Below are positions 42,335-50,555 of a DNA stretch of 64,000 bases, one piece after another (the stretch's first letter is position 1; every line of letters begins with the position of its first letter). The stretch comes from UBA6522 sp963664945 (GTDB taxonomy: Bacteria; Pseudomonadota; Gammaproteobacteria; Steroidobacterales; Rariloculaceae): positions 4,960,001-5,024,000 of the forward strand of contig OY761822.1 in the NCBI GenBank assembly GCA_963664945.1. Reading direction: 5' to 3'. Below the pieces are notes generated by a model. The model did not search any database. It worked only from the letters and a program-made list of their open reading frames with translations, and was not told where the DNA came from. A program made the translations under genes and the position numbers.

Positions 42335-43606
42335 TCAGCGGCGAACGCTTCGCGCACAGCGCATCGACCTGCCGGCGATCATCTCGGCCAAATTCGACAA
42401 TGCCTCCGCGTCCAGTCCCTCATCCTCCAACGCGCCCGCTACCTCACGCGCCTTCGCCGCCACCGCCGCGCTGATTTCGGCGACACGCCGGCGGACAAGC
42501 GGCTGTCCCAGCCCCGCTTCAACGGCAAACAACTCCCAGCCCCGGGCATTCATTTCCTCAAGCGTTGCCCGCTTGCCAATTTTCATGGCCAGTCTGGGCG
42601 AAAGTTCCGGATACGCAATGGTGGCCAGCAAGTCGTAGAGTGGAGCAAGGCTGGTACCGTCGTCGTAGTAAAGCAGGGAGAAGTTCTTGCCGTGGGCGTC
42701 CGCATTCCCGGCGACAAGGTTGAAGATCGCCGCGTCAAGCAGCTTGAGAATTTCGACTGCGGGGCGGGCAGCCATCCGCCGCAGTAGCGCGAAACAATCA
42801 CGCAGCGTGGGACCGCCTTCGCCGGCGTACTTGCGATGCGGCCAGATTCCCAGCGCCTGGCAGAAGTCTTCCTGATGGATGCGGCGCACCGTGTCAGTCG
42901 TGTCGGCCCGGCTCGTCGTGCGGTCATAGCGTTCGATCAGCAGGAATTTCCGGTGACGCGCCATTCGAGGCTCCACCGGTGCTGCGTGAAGCCCTATGTT
43001 CTGCGCGAGACGCATCACGAAGGCTTCGTTCTCTACGGTATCGGGAAAACGGGTGATTGGCGGCTTGAGTATGTGGGTCGTCGCCTGTCCGGGGATTGGC
43101 AACGCAATCTCGCCGTTGACGAGCACCACCGGAAGTTTTGGCTGCGCCCCGGCCAACGATAACCGGAGCCCCTCCTCGTCCGCCAGCATTGGTCGCATCG
43201 GCAGTGCGTCGAGCAATGCAGCGAGTTGCTCCTGTTCAAGCGGATGCGGTTGCTCGTCGGCCGAAGACGATGTGGGCGATGCCCCGGGGGGTAACAATTC
43301 GAGCGCACCGGCGACATCGCCGCCGAGCCGATCCAGTAGCGCAAAGTCGTTTCCCCTGGAAACCCCAAGAAGACGCGCCACCGCGTCCCGCTGGCCTTCC
43401 TCGGGCAACAGCCCGCTAAAGAAGGGACCGCACTCGCGGCGCGAATACGCCTCCGCGCGCCTGGGCAGCGAAGCCGACAACGCATGGGCATCATCGCCCT
43501 CGCGCAGCCACTCCGTCGAGTAGACAAATCCCAGCTCGCCATGGCGGTCCTGGCTGAGCCGCCCGACGAGACGCCCCTCCCACCAAACGTTCAGGATTCG
43601 GGTCAA
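42335..43606 (-). CDS. hipA: HipA-family serine/threonine kinase toxin
   Basis: The protein has 423 residues from TTG 43606, overlapping the hipB stop as TTGA. HipA features in order: N-subdomain LNVWWEGRLVGRLSQD, the G-loop LSLAGAQPKLPV, the IENE-like VENEAFVMRLA, catalytic loop LVAGNADAHGKNFSLLY and metal-binding Asp in APLYDLLAT. HipA phosphorylates glutamyl-tRNA synthetase or similar targets and arrests growth. It is full length with all catalytic residues, so probably functional. Confidence 0.92.
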   Translation of the reverse strand: MTRILNVWWEGRLVGRLSQDRHGELGFVYSTEWLREGDDAHALSASLPRRAEAYSRRECGPFFSGLLPEEGQRDAVARLLGVSRGNDFALLDRLGGDVAGALELLPPGASPTSSSADEQPHPLEQEQLAALLDALPMRPMLADEEGLRLSLAGAQPKLPVVLVNGEIALPIPGQATTHILKPPITRFPDTVENEAFVMRLAQNIGLHAAPVEPRMARHRKFLLIERYDRTTSRADTTDTVRRIHQEDFCQALGIWPHRKYAGEGGPTLRDCFALLRRMAARPAVEILKLLDAAIFNLVAGNADAHGKNFSLLYYDDGTSLAPLYDLLATIAYPELSPRLAMKIGKRATLEEMNARGWELFAVEAGLGQPLVRRRVAEISAAVAAKAREVAGALEDEGLDAEALSNLAEMIAGRSMRCARSVRR

Positions 43607-43845
43607 GACCGCGGTGCTTTCGGCAGCGCCGGAGGCGGCGCAATTTCTACGGAACAGCCGAGCGCGTGCAGAACTTGCAAGGCCTTGCCGATCTGCGCCG
43701 TCGACTTGCCGGCTTCCAGATCGACAATGAAGCGCAGGCCCACCCCGGCAGCGCCCGCGAGTTCATATTGCCTGAGACCCGTAGCCTTGCGCGTCGCCCG
43801 TACAATTTCGCCAATCTCGGCGGGCGTCAGGCTCCTGGCTTGCAT
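43603..43845 (-). CDS. hipB: HipB-like helix-turn-helix antitoxin
   Basis: The protein has 80 residues from ATG 43845. A Xre-type helix-turn-helix spans ATRKATGLRQYELAGAAGVG and LRFIVDLEAGKSTAQIGKAL, followed by the HipB strand LGCSVEIAPPP. It binds DNA and HipA; three matching palindromes lie upstream. The stop codon is shared with the hipA TTG start. Confidence 0.9.
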   Translation of the reverse strand: MQARSLTPAEIGEIVRATRKATGLRQYELAGAAGVGLRFIVDLEAGKSTAQIGKALQVLHALGCSVEIAPPPALPKAPRS

Positions 43846-43867
43846 GAGTCACCAATCGGTTTCGTTC

Positions 43868-43982
43868 ATTCCCGATCGGGAATATTGCACGCCCCTTGTG
43901 CACAAGTCAACTATATCGTTCCTGATCGGGAATATTTAGCCTACGCAACTGCCGATCAGCAACAAAATTCCCGAACGGGAAC
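43868..43982 (-). promoter_or_regulatory. hipBA promoter with three HipB-type palindromic operators
   Basis: Three related palindromes occur: ATTCCCGATCGGGAAT (43868-43883), GTTCCTGATCGGGAAT (43918-43933) and ATTCCCGAACGGGAAC (43967-43982), spaced 50 and 49 bp apart. On the minus strand TTGACT (43905-43910) and AATATT (43881-43886) form a promoter with an 18-bp spacer. Operator 1 covers the -10 and start region and operator 2 abuts the -35, ideal for cooperative autorepression with DNA looping. Confidence 0.82.
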
Positions 43983-44054
43983 AAACAACCAAAACCACCA
44001 CAAACGCAGTCCTGAGGGTGCGGACGAAGCCGGCGCCCGGCGATAATCGATAAT

Positions 44055-44079
44055 GTTATACAAAATATTGCACCAGTGC
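44055..44079. promoter_or_regulatory. Copy 1 of a 25-bp intergenic motif
   Basis: The motif consists of GTTATACAAA, a five-base segment, then GCACCAGTGC at the end. It matches the sequence at 55765-55789 at 21 of 25 positions. The terminal part is a near palindrome (GCAC-NN-GTGC). It lies 72 bp before the exported metallo-hydrolase at 44152 and about 210 bp upstream of hipB on the other strand. A shared regulator site or minus-strand promoter (TATAAC) is possible. Confidence 0.55.
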
Positions 44080-44151
44080 CTTTCTCATAATTGAGAATGG
44101 TGCCGCACGTGCACGTTTTTCAATCAATTTCGTTACCACGGTCATCCAGAC

Positions 44152-45462
44152 ATGAAGAACAAACCGATCGCAGCCTGCATAGCCTTTGCCTCTCTGGGCA
44201 CCCCGTCGGTAAACGCTGTGGAAATCGAAGACGTGGTTGCCGCAAGACAATGGATTTTCGGCGCTGAGTTCACCGACCCGGAAAGCGGCGAATTGCCCGG
44301 CGACAAGGTCATATTCTCATGGTTGTCGGCCTCGTCGTTTGCGGTTTCGGTTCAGGGCCGGGTGTTCATGCTGGACAGCTACCTGACGCGCATGGAAGTC
44401 GAGCGGGGCCGGACGCCACTGGTGCTCGCGGACCTGGTCAACCTTGATCCTGAAGCCATTCTTCTCGGCCACGGCCACAACGATCACGCCGATCATGCTG
44501 CCTACATCTCGGCAATGACCGATGCCGTCATATTTGCGACCGAAGAAACCTGCGGCACGATGCAGGTCGACTTCGACCGCATGTCAAGCGACCCGCGAAT
44601 ACAGGACCACCCGGATCGTGCATTTCCGGAAGACGCCACCATGGACTGCGTGCCGGTTACCTCCGCAGGTTCCATACCCGGAACAGAAGTGCTGAACCTG
44701 GCATTCCTGGAGCCGCAGGCCTGCGTGACGGCGTTCCGTCACCTGCATTCGATTGCGGTCGAGCCCGATGGCGATTATCCGCCGACGCCGGTAGAAATCA
44801 TTGTCGACGAGCGCGACGAATACCTCTTCCCGCACGGCATTCCGCTTTGGCCATCCTCTCGGGAGGGCGAACCCGAACTGACCGACGATCGGCAGTTCAA
44901 CACCACCACGACGCGGGGTGCCCCGGGCGGAGCCGATGCCCTCTTCTTCAGCTTCCTGCTCCGCAACGGCAGCAACTTCTCGTTTGTCTACCAAAATACG
45001 GCAGGCGCTCTGAAGGAGGGGATCGGCCGAAATTACGCAGGTACGCCTGAAGACGGCGAGCGGATCGTAGGCCTGCTCGAAGCCCTTGCGCCCACGGACG
45101 TGCAGCTCGGCACGGCCGCAACAGGCAACTTCGACAACAACGGCCTGCGCGACCTGATCATGTACCAGGCGGCGATCAGGCCCAAAGTCTACATTCCCAA
45201 CCACATCACGACCGGGACGCGCGCAAGGGAAGGCTCTTCACTGTCTGTGTATGCAGGATACGTTAGCCAGATGAACCTGATGGGGGTGCCGGTGGAGGAC
45301 CGTCCGAGACTACACTGGCTCGTCGATCCGGTGGACTACATCAAGCCGATCGTGTTCGACGTGAACCAGGCATCCTGGGCCGACCCCGGGAAGGAATCCG
45401 CCCTGAACGGCTATTGTGCTCCGACCGGCTCGACAGAGCCGAGTTCAGTCTCACTGAACTAG
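44152..45462 (+). CDS. Exported metallo-beta-lactamase-fold hydrolase
   Basis: The protein has 436 residues from ATG 44152. The signal peptide AACIAFASLGTPSVNAVE is followed by the metal motif LLGHGHNDHADHA (H107-x-H109-x-D111-H112), and later His residues in FRHLHSIAV and YIPNHITTG could complete a two-metal site. It is longer than class B lactamases and is not a recognised beta-lactamase; a lactonase, phosphodiesterase or ester hydrolase role in the periplasm is possible. It stands alone, with the shared 25-bp motif upstream. Confidence 0.78.
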   Translation: MKNKPIAACIAFASLGTPSVNAVEIEDVVAARQWIFGAEFTDPESGELPGDKVIFSWLSASSFAVSVQGRVFMLDSYLTRMEVERGRTPLVLADLVNLDPEAILLGHGHNDHADHAAYISAMTDAVIFATEETCGTMQVDFDRMSSDPRIQDHPDRAFPEDATMDCVPVTSAGSIPGTEVLNLAFLEPQACVTAFRHLHSIAVEPDGDYPPTPVEIIVDERDEYLFPHGIPLWPSSREGEPELTDDRQFNTTTTRGAPGGADALFFSFLLRNGSNFSFVYQNTAGALKEGIGRNYAGTPEDGERIVGLLEALAPTDVQLGTAATGNFDNNGLRDLIMYQAAIRPKVYIPNHITTGTRAREGSSLSVYAGYVSQMNLMGVPVEDRPRLHWLVDPVDYIKPIVFDVNQASWADPGKESALNGYCAPTGSTEPSSVSLN

Positions 45463-45503
45463 TCCCGGGTCAACGTGGCTCCAGCTCACCTGGTATCTGC
45501 CGA

Positions 45504-46412
45504 TCATTGCGAATACCGTTCCAGATTCGACTTCAAAAGTTTCATTAGCTCGTCACGGTAGTGATCATGCGTTCCCCTGACCCAGGCGGCCGCCAGGGGC
45601 AATTCCCTGATCGGGCGCCCTGTATCGTCGACCAGAGGACGATACTCGACACCCTGTACTGCATTGCGGCTGTACCAGTACGGAACGATGGCCGCTCCGA
45701 TCTCGGCGCCAACCATGTTGATGATGGTCTGCTTTTCTTCCACCTGTTGTGCGACCTGCGGCTGTAACGACGCGCTCAGGAATAGCTGCATGGTCAGGTT
45801 GTAGCTGTGCGGCCGGGTTCGCGGTGAAGGCAAGATGAGCGGCACATCGTCCAGGTCCTGAATGCGCAGGTTTTTCTGCTTCGTCAAGGGATGTTCACCC
45901 GGCAGGGCAACCACCGTCGGTTCTTCCAGCAAATGATCGAAATGGATGGCGGGTTGCGGCGACATGGGGGGACGCACGATAGCGACGTCAAGCGCACCTG
46001 ACAGGAGTCTCGGCAGCAGCTTGGCGCTTTTGTCTTCCTGCAGGTACAACTCCAGGTCCGGCGCCAGCTCCCTGAAATCATGTACGAGTTGCGGGATCAG
46101 TCCGGTCGCCGCACTGTCCATGGCGCCGATTCGAAATACGCGTTCTTCGCTGGTAGCCGCATCCCGCACCCGGTCGGCTACGTCCTCCACGTGTGCGAGC
46201 AATGGCCGCGCTTCGCGCAAGAGCAAGTGGCCGCTCTTGGTCATGGTTACCTCACGGGTCGTTCGCGACAGCAGCTTCAGACCCAGATCCTTCTCCAGCA
46301 TGCCGATATTGCGGCTTAGCGATGAAGGCAGGATGTTGAGGCGGCGCGCCGCGCGGCCGAAGTGCAACTCGTCCGCTACAACCGTAAAGCAACGCAACAG
46401 CTTCAAGTCCAC
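45504..46412 (-). CDS. LysR-family transcriptional regulator
   Basis: The protein has 302 residues from GTG 46412; an extension to 46454 would run through the operator region and is less likely. The N-terminal helix-turn-helix reads LKLLRCFTVVADELHFGRAA and LNILPSSLSRNIGMLE. A LysR substrate-binding domain follows (FRIGAMDSAATGLIPQLV, LDVAIVRPPMSP). It is divergent from the MFS/tartrate-dehydrogenase-like operon and almost certainly its regulator, responding to the imported organic acid. Confidence 0.92.
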   Translation of the reverse strand: MDLKLLRCFTVVADELHFGRAARRLNILPSSLSRNIGMLEKDLGLKLLSRTTREVTMTKSGHLLLREARPLLAHVEDVADRVRDAATSEERVFRIGAMDSAATGLIPQLVHDFRELAPDLELYLQEDKSAKLLPRLLSGALDVAIVRPPMSPQPAIHFDHLLEEPTVVALPGEHPLTKQKNLRIQDLDDVPLILPSPRTRPHSYNLTMQLFLSASLQPQVAQQVEEKQTIINMVGAEIGAAIVPYWYSRNAVQGVEYRPLVDDTGRPIRELPLAAAWVRGTHDHYRDELMKLLKSNLERYSQ

Positions 46413-46423
46413 GGAAGCACCCC

Positions 46424-46437
46424 ATATTTCGAAATAT
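46424..46437. promoter_or_regulatory. Palindromic candidate LysR operator
   Basis: ATATTTCGAAATAT is a perfect 14-bp palindrome 12 bp upstream of the LysR start, inside an AT-rich 126-bp divergent region. LysR regulators bind such dyads to autorepress and to activate the divergent operon. Confidence 0.6.
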
Positions 46438-46538
46438 TTGTATATTATTCCCATTCGGGCTTGTCAACGCAATAAGCGACTACGGTTACATTTCCCCGCC
46501 GTTTGCCCGAAGACTTCAGGAGTCAAAGACCCCCTCCC

Positions 46539-47885
46539 GTGACCCAATCGCTTGAAAAACGAGTGATTCGAAAGCTTACGCGCCGAATAGTGCCGTTCAT
46601 CATGCTGCTCTATTTCATCGCGTACCTGGACAGGGTCAATATCGGTTTTGCCGCGCTGACGATGAACGAGGATATCGGTCTTTCCGCAGCGGCGTTTGGA
46701 TTCGCCGCCGGCGTATTCTTCATCGGCTACTTCCTTTTTGAGGTCCCGTCGAATCTCATCCTGCATCGCGTCGGGGCACGAGTCTGGATTGCCCGGATCA
46801 TGTTCACCTGGGGGATCATCTCCGGCGCCATGGCATTCGTGCAGGGCCCGATCAGTCTCTATGTCCTGCGCTTCCTGCTCGGCGCCGCCGAAGCCGGCTT
46901 TTTCCCGGGGATCATCCTTTACCTGAGCTACTGGTTTCCGGCCCGCCATCGAGCCGGCGTGACCGCGTTTTTCATGGCCGCCGTACCCATCTCCATCGCC
47001 ATCGGATCACCGATATCCGGGGCGTTGCTGACCATGGACGGCGTACTCGGGCTGCGTGGCTGGCAATGGCTCTTCCTTGTCGAAGCGGCGCCGGCCGTCT
47101 TGCTGACGGGCGCGGTATTGATCTACCTGACCGATCGGCCGGAGGACGCGAAGTGGCTGGATGAGGAGGAACGCGACTGGCTTGTGGCGGAGATGAAGGC
47201 CGAAGAAACCGGAGTGGCGCAGGAGCACGGCTCCCAATCCGCTCTTCGGGCGCTGGCGAATCCGTGGGTCCTGGCGCTTGCGCTGGTCTATTTCGGCACC
47301 TCGGCGGGACTCTACACGGTCGGAATCTGGTCTCCGCAGATCATCGCGCAACACGGCACAGGCCCGTTTGCAACCGGCCTCATCAATGCGATCCCGCCCA
47401 TTTTCGCGGTACTGGCCATGGTCCTGTGGTCGCGGCACTCGGACCGAACCGGAGAACGCACCTGGCATGTCGTCTTCGCGTGCCTGTTCGCGGCTGCGGG
47501 ACTGGTGATCGCGGCCTTCACCTCCGGTCTGATGCTGGCCGTGGTTGCGCTGATTCTGGTCAGCGCCGGCGTCAGCTCTTCAAAGCCGCCGTTATGGAGC
47601 ATCCCGACACAGTTTCTCACCGGCGCCGCCGCCGCGACGGGGATTGCGGCCATCAACTCCATCGGCAATCTCGGTGGGTTTGCGGGACCCTTCATCATTG
47701 GCTGGCTGAGAGAAACGACCGGTGGTTTTCGAGGTGGGCTGTTGATCGTCGCAGCAACGCTGGTGTTTTCAGCGGCAGTGGTGCTGTTGCTCGCGGAAAT
47801 TCGCAAGCGGCAAGTGGCCATCTCGCAGCGTCATCGGACAACAAGCCAGACCAGCGACGACTATCGGAACCTGGAGCGAATATGA
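46539..47885 (+). CDS. MFS transporter of the anion:cation symporter (ACS) family
   Basis: The protein has 448 residues from GTG 46539 (CAGGAG upstream); a TTG at 46503 is an alternative. It is a typical ACS protein: RIVPFIMLLYFIAYLDRVNI in TM1, a cytoplasmic central loop (LTDRPEDAKWLDEEERDWL) and SSSKPPLWSIPTQFLTG in the second half. ACS members import tartrate, phthalate, glucarate and other dicarboxylates with protons. The stop overlaps the next gene's start as ATGA, so transporter and dehydrogenase are coupled. Confidence 0.92.
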   Translation: MTQSLEKRVIRKLTRRIVPFIMLLYFIAYLDRVNIGFAALTMNEDIGLSAAAFGFAAGVFFIGYFLFEVPSNLILHRVGARVWIARIMFTWGIISGAMAFVQGPISLYVLRFLLGAAEAGFFPGIILYLSYWFPARHRAGVTAFFMAAVPISIAIGSPISGALLTMDGVLGLRGWQWLFLVEAAPAVLLTGAVLIYLTDRPEDAKWLDEEERDWLVAEMKAEETGVAQEHGSQSALRALANPWVLALALVYFGTSAGLYTVGIWSPQIIAQHGTGPFATGLINAIPPIFAVLAMVLWSRHSDRTGERTWHVVFACLFAAAGLVIAAFTSGLMLAVVALILVSAGVSSSKPPLWSIPTQFLTGAAAATGIAAINSIGNLGGFAGPFIIGWLRETTGGFRGGLLIVAATLVFSAAVVLLLAEIRKRQVAISQRHRTTSQTSDDYRNLERI

Positions 47886-48979
47886 GTATTCGAGAGTATT
47901 CCATTGCAGCGATTCCAGCGGACGGCATCGGGATCGAAATGACTGAAGCAACAATCGAGGTCCTTGGCGCCCTTCAGAAACGCTTTGCCGGCATCCGCTT
48001 GAGCTTTGAAGAGTTCGACTGGGGCTCGGACTACTACAAGAAGCACGGAGCCATGATGCCGTCGGACGGCCTGAAGACGCTTGAACCGTTCGACGCCATT
48101 CTCTTCGGCGCCGTGGGTGCGCCCGATGTACCGGACCACATCACGTTGTGGGGCCTGCGTCTTGAAATCTGCCAGGGCTTCGATCAGTACGCGAACGTGC
48201 GGCCAGCCCGGATGTTGCCCGGAATATCCTCGCCCTTGCGGAACTGCGAGCCGGGCGATCTGGACTGGGTGATCGTTCGTGAGAACAGCGAGGGCGAGTA
48301 CTCGGGAATTGGAGGCAGAGCGCACCGTGGCCACCCCGAGGAAGTCGCCACGGAGGTATCGATATTTACCCGTACCGGCGTCACCCGGATCATGCGTTAC
48401 GCATTCGAAACGGCTCGGTCGCGTCCTCGAAAATTGCTTACCGTGGTAACCAAATCAAATGCTCAACGGCACGGCATGGTCATGTGGGACGAGATTGCAG
48501 CCGAAGTCGCCGGGGATTACCCCGATGTCTCGTGGGACCGGATTCTGGTGGATGCAATGACGGTGCGAATGACGCTGAATCCCGGCAGCCTCGACACCAT
48601 AGTCGCTACCAACCTGCATGCGGACATCCTCTCCGATCTCGCCGGTGCGCTGACCGGCAGCCTGGGCGTCGTGCCGACCTCGAACATAGACCCGGAACGA
48701 CGCTATCCCTCCATGTTCGAACCCATTCACGGGTCCGCATTCGACATCACGGGCAAGGGAATCGCAAACCCGATCGCGAGTTTCTGGACGACCGTGGAAA
48801 TGCTGAATTTTCTTGGGGAAGAGACTGCTGCCGACGCATTGATGAGGGCCATCGAACAAACGACGTGGGCAGGCATCCTGACCCCGGATGTCGGCGGCAC
48901 GGCCAACACCGCGGAGGTGACCAGCGCCGTGATCGGCGCCCTCCTCGACTCTGAAGTCCAGCGCAAATCCGTCGGCTGA
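47882..48979 (+). CDS. Tartrate dehydrogenase/decarboxylase-like enzyme (isocitrate/isopropylmalate dehydrogenase family)
   Basis: The protein has 365 residues from ATG 47882. IAAIPADGIGIEMTEATIEV at the start, LRLEICQGFDQYANVRPARM with the substrate Arg, VRENSEGEYSGIGGR, LTVVTKSNAQRHGMVMWDE and NLHADILSDLAGALTGSLG are the family signatures. The combination of LEICQGFDQYANVRP and its pairing with an ACS transporter fits TtuC-type tartrate dehydrogenase/D-malate dehydrogenase, which uses NAD and a divalent metal. D-malate or another 2-hydroxy acid is an alternative substrate. Confidence 0.85.
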   Translation: MSIREYSIAAIPADGIGIEMTEATIEVLGALQKRFAGIRLSFEEFDWGSDYYKKHGAMMPSDGLKTLEPFDAILFGAVGAPDVPDHITLWGLRLEICQGFDQYANVRPARMLPGISSPLRNCEPGDLDWVIVRENSEGEYSGIGGRAHRGHPEEVATEVSIFTRTGVTRIMRYAFETARSRPRKLLTVVTKSNAQRHGMVMWDEIAAEVAGDYPDVSWDRILVDAMTVRMTLNPGSLDTIVATNLHADILSDLAGALTGSLGVVPTSNIDPERRYPSMFEPIHGSAFDITGKGIANPIASFWTTVEMLNFLGEETAADALMRAIEQTTWAGILTPDVGGTANTAEVTSAVIGALLDSEVQRKSVG

Positions 48980-49147
48980 CGAGAGCACCAACCAGCGGTG
49001 CGCGCCAGAGTAGCCTTGGGCGGCTCTTTGGTCTCCATAATGGCAGATTTCGACGACTTTCTTGCCATTATGAGGTTCGAATTTTTGGCAAATTAGCGGC
49101 AAATCGGTTTGTTGCCTCTCCAACGTTGCGCACGTAAGCTCTATGGC

Positions 49148-49459
49148 ATGAGTGACCGATGGACAATGATCGGGGGATTCGTCGCACTGGCGGGGTTGAT
49201 TCTCTTTCAGGCAAACGCGACCCGCGCCGAGATGCGGGACCTGCGCAGCCAGGTTACGGACTTGGGCGAGCGCGTCACCAGGATTGAAGTGCGCCTCGAA
49301 TGGAATGAAACCCGCCTTGAAAGGATTGAAACCCGCGTTGAAGGGATTGAAACCCGGCTTGAAGGGATTGAAACCCGGCTTGAAGGGATTGAAACCCGCA
49401 TCGAATTCGCGCTCCCACCCCTTTCCGAACCGGCCCGGGACCCATCGCCGAGGGGTTAG
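49148..49459 (+). CDS. Small membrane-anchored coiled-coil protein with heptad repeats
   Basis: The protein has 103 residues from ATG 49148. One N-terminal transmembrane helix (WTMIGGFVALAGLILFQAN) is followed by a continuous coiled coil whose last half consists of near-identical heptads IETRLEG. The C-terminus is a short Pro-rich tail. It resembles short hemolysin-XhlA or Lpp-like coiled-coil proteins only in general form; no family is recognised. It stands alone between the dehydrogenase and a convergent metallo-hydrolase. Confidence 0.65.
   Translation: MSDRWTMIGGFVALAGLILFQANATRAEMRDLRSQVTDLGERVTRIEVRLEWNETRLERIETRVEGIETRLEGIETRLEGIETRIEFALPPLSEPARDPSPRG
49283..49408. repeat. Six tandem 21-bp repeats encoding heptads
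   Basis: Six consecutive 21-bp units, the central ones nearly identical (ATTGAAACCCGGCTTGAAGG plus G), encode IEVRLEW, NETRLER, IETRVEG, IETRLEG, IETRLEG, IETRIEF. The repeat period equals exactly one coiled-coil heptad, so the copy number sets the rod length without breaking frame. Confidence 0.92.
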
Positions 49460-49473
49460 CCGACACTATCTGG

Positions 49474-50550
49474 CTAACCGTCACCGTCACGAATCCTGGC
49501 AGCCTGAGCCAGCGCGCACTGCTCGAGCACGTCAAAGACCGCGTAGAGTTCCTCGCCCTGAACAAACGGATGCGGGTCTCCGGGCTCCCGCCCAGCCAGT
49601 TCGCCAATCCTTTCCAGCGATCCATCGCGCCGGGAGTGATTGCTGAAGAAGACCTGCACGTTCTCCTCGACCGCGAGTTGCTTCATGCGGTTCGCCGATG
49701 CGGCGTATGAGGCCATCTGCTCGTCGTTCGGCCCGAAATTGAACCCGGTACCGCCCCAGAGAACAGCCCGGTACGGCGTACCGTTGTCGTAGACCGTGAA
49801 GACCGGCGAAATGGTACCCGGCGTATGCCCCGGGGTTACCCGAATGTCCAGCGTCGTGCTCCCCGCGGTCAGTTGGTCGCCATCGTTTACCGAGTAGTCC
49901 TTCGCCGGAGGCAGGCCGAAGCGGGGATGCTCGGCCAATCTGCTCGCAAGGTCCCAGTCAGTCTCGCTCATGACGATCCTTGGCGACCAGGTTTCGCTGA
50001 GGTAGTTGTACCCCCCGAAATGGTCGCCATGCGCGTGGGTGATCAACAGGTACTCGATCTCTGCCGGATCAAGGCCGAGCGACACAATGCCCGCTTCGAT
50101 GATCGTCTCCGCTTCCTCGTCCGAATTCATGGCGTCGATCAGAATGTAGCCCTCTTCGGTCCCCAGCAGCCAGGCGGAAACGCTTTGGCTGCCGACGAAG
50201 AACAGATTGTCGAAAACCCGGGCCGGCGGCGGAGCGCTCGGACGTTGAGCGCGCTGCGGGGCGGCTGAATTGGCGCTGGACTGCGCTGTTGGATTGCGGG
50301 GTCTGGGCGGATCCGTGGCCAGCACGTTCACATTGCGAAACGTCATGTCCAGATCGCACAGGCTCGCGTAGCCCGGAAAAACCTCCGCCGCTTGCAGGCC
50401 CCTTTCCGCATGCAGTTGAGCGTCACCGATGACGTCGTCGGCGTCTTGCGCCAGGGCCGCGCCGGCACCGAGGGAAAGAGCGAAAACCAGTGCGAACCTG
50501 CAATCTTCAATGGCGACACAGGATTTCTTGATGGCAATACTTGATTTCAT
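49474..50550 (-). CDS. Exported subclass-B3-like metallo-beta-lactamase-fold hydrolase
   Basis: The protein has 358 residues from ATG 50550, five bases after the PepSY gene stop; longer frames upstream lie inside that gene. The signal peptide is FALVFALSLGAGAALAQDA. Zinc ligands: THAHGDHFGGYNYL (H-x-H-x-D-H), the third His in VTPGHTPGTISPVFTV and the last in FFSNHSRRDGS. VFDNLFFVGSQSVSAWLL and the H-x-H-G-D-H form are typical of B3-like proteins such as GOB/FEZ relatives, though many such homologues are not lactamases. Gene order suggests coexpression with the PepSY membrane protein. Confidence 0.82.
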   Translation of the reverse strand: MKSSIAIKKSCVAIEDCRFALVFALSLGAGAALAQDADDVIGDAQLHAERGLQAAEVFPGYASLCDLDMTFRNVNVLATDPPRPRNPTAQSSANSAAPQRAQRPSAPPPARVFDNLFFVGSQSVSAWLLGTEEGYILIDAMNSDEEAETIIEAGIVSLGLDPAEIEYLLITHAHGDHFGGYNYLSETWSPRIVMSETDWDLASRLAEHPRFGLPPAKDYSVNDGDQLTAGSTTLDIRVTPGHTPGTISPVFTVYDNGTPYRAVLWGGTGFNFGPNDEQMASYAASANRMKQLAVEENVQVFFSNHSRRDGSLERIGELAGREPGDPHPFVQGEELYAVFDVLEQCALAQAARIRDGDG

Positions 50551-50555
50551 GTCGG

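Noticed and set aside
44055..44079. Simple sigma70 promoter for the gene at 44152
   Set aside because: In the plus direction no correctly spaced -35/-10 pair is formed; the dyad and second copy fit a regulator site better.
49283..49408. CRISPR-like array (repeats containing ATTGAAAC)
   Set aside because: The period is exactly 21 bp with no spacers, and the repeats are in frame and encode coiled-coil heptads. No cas gene is near.
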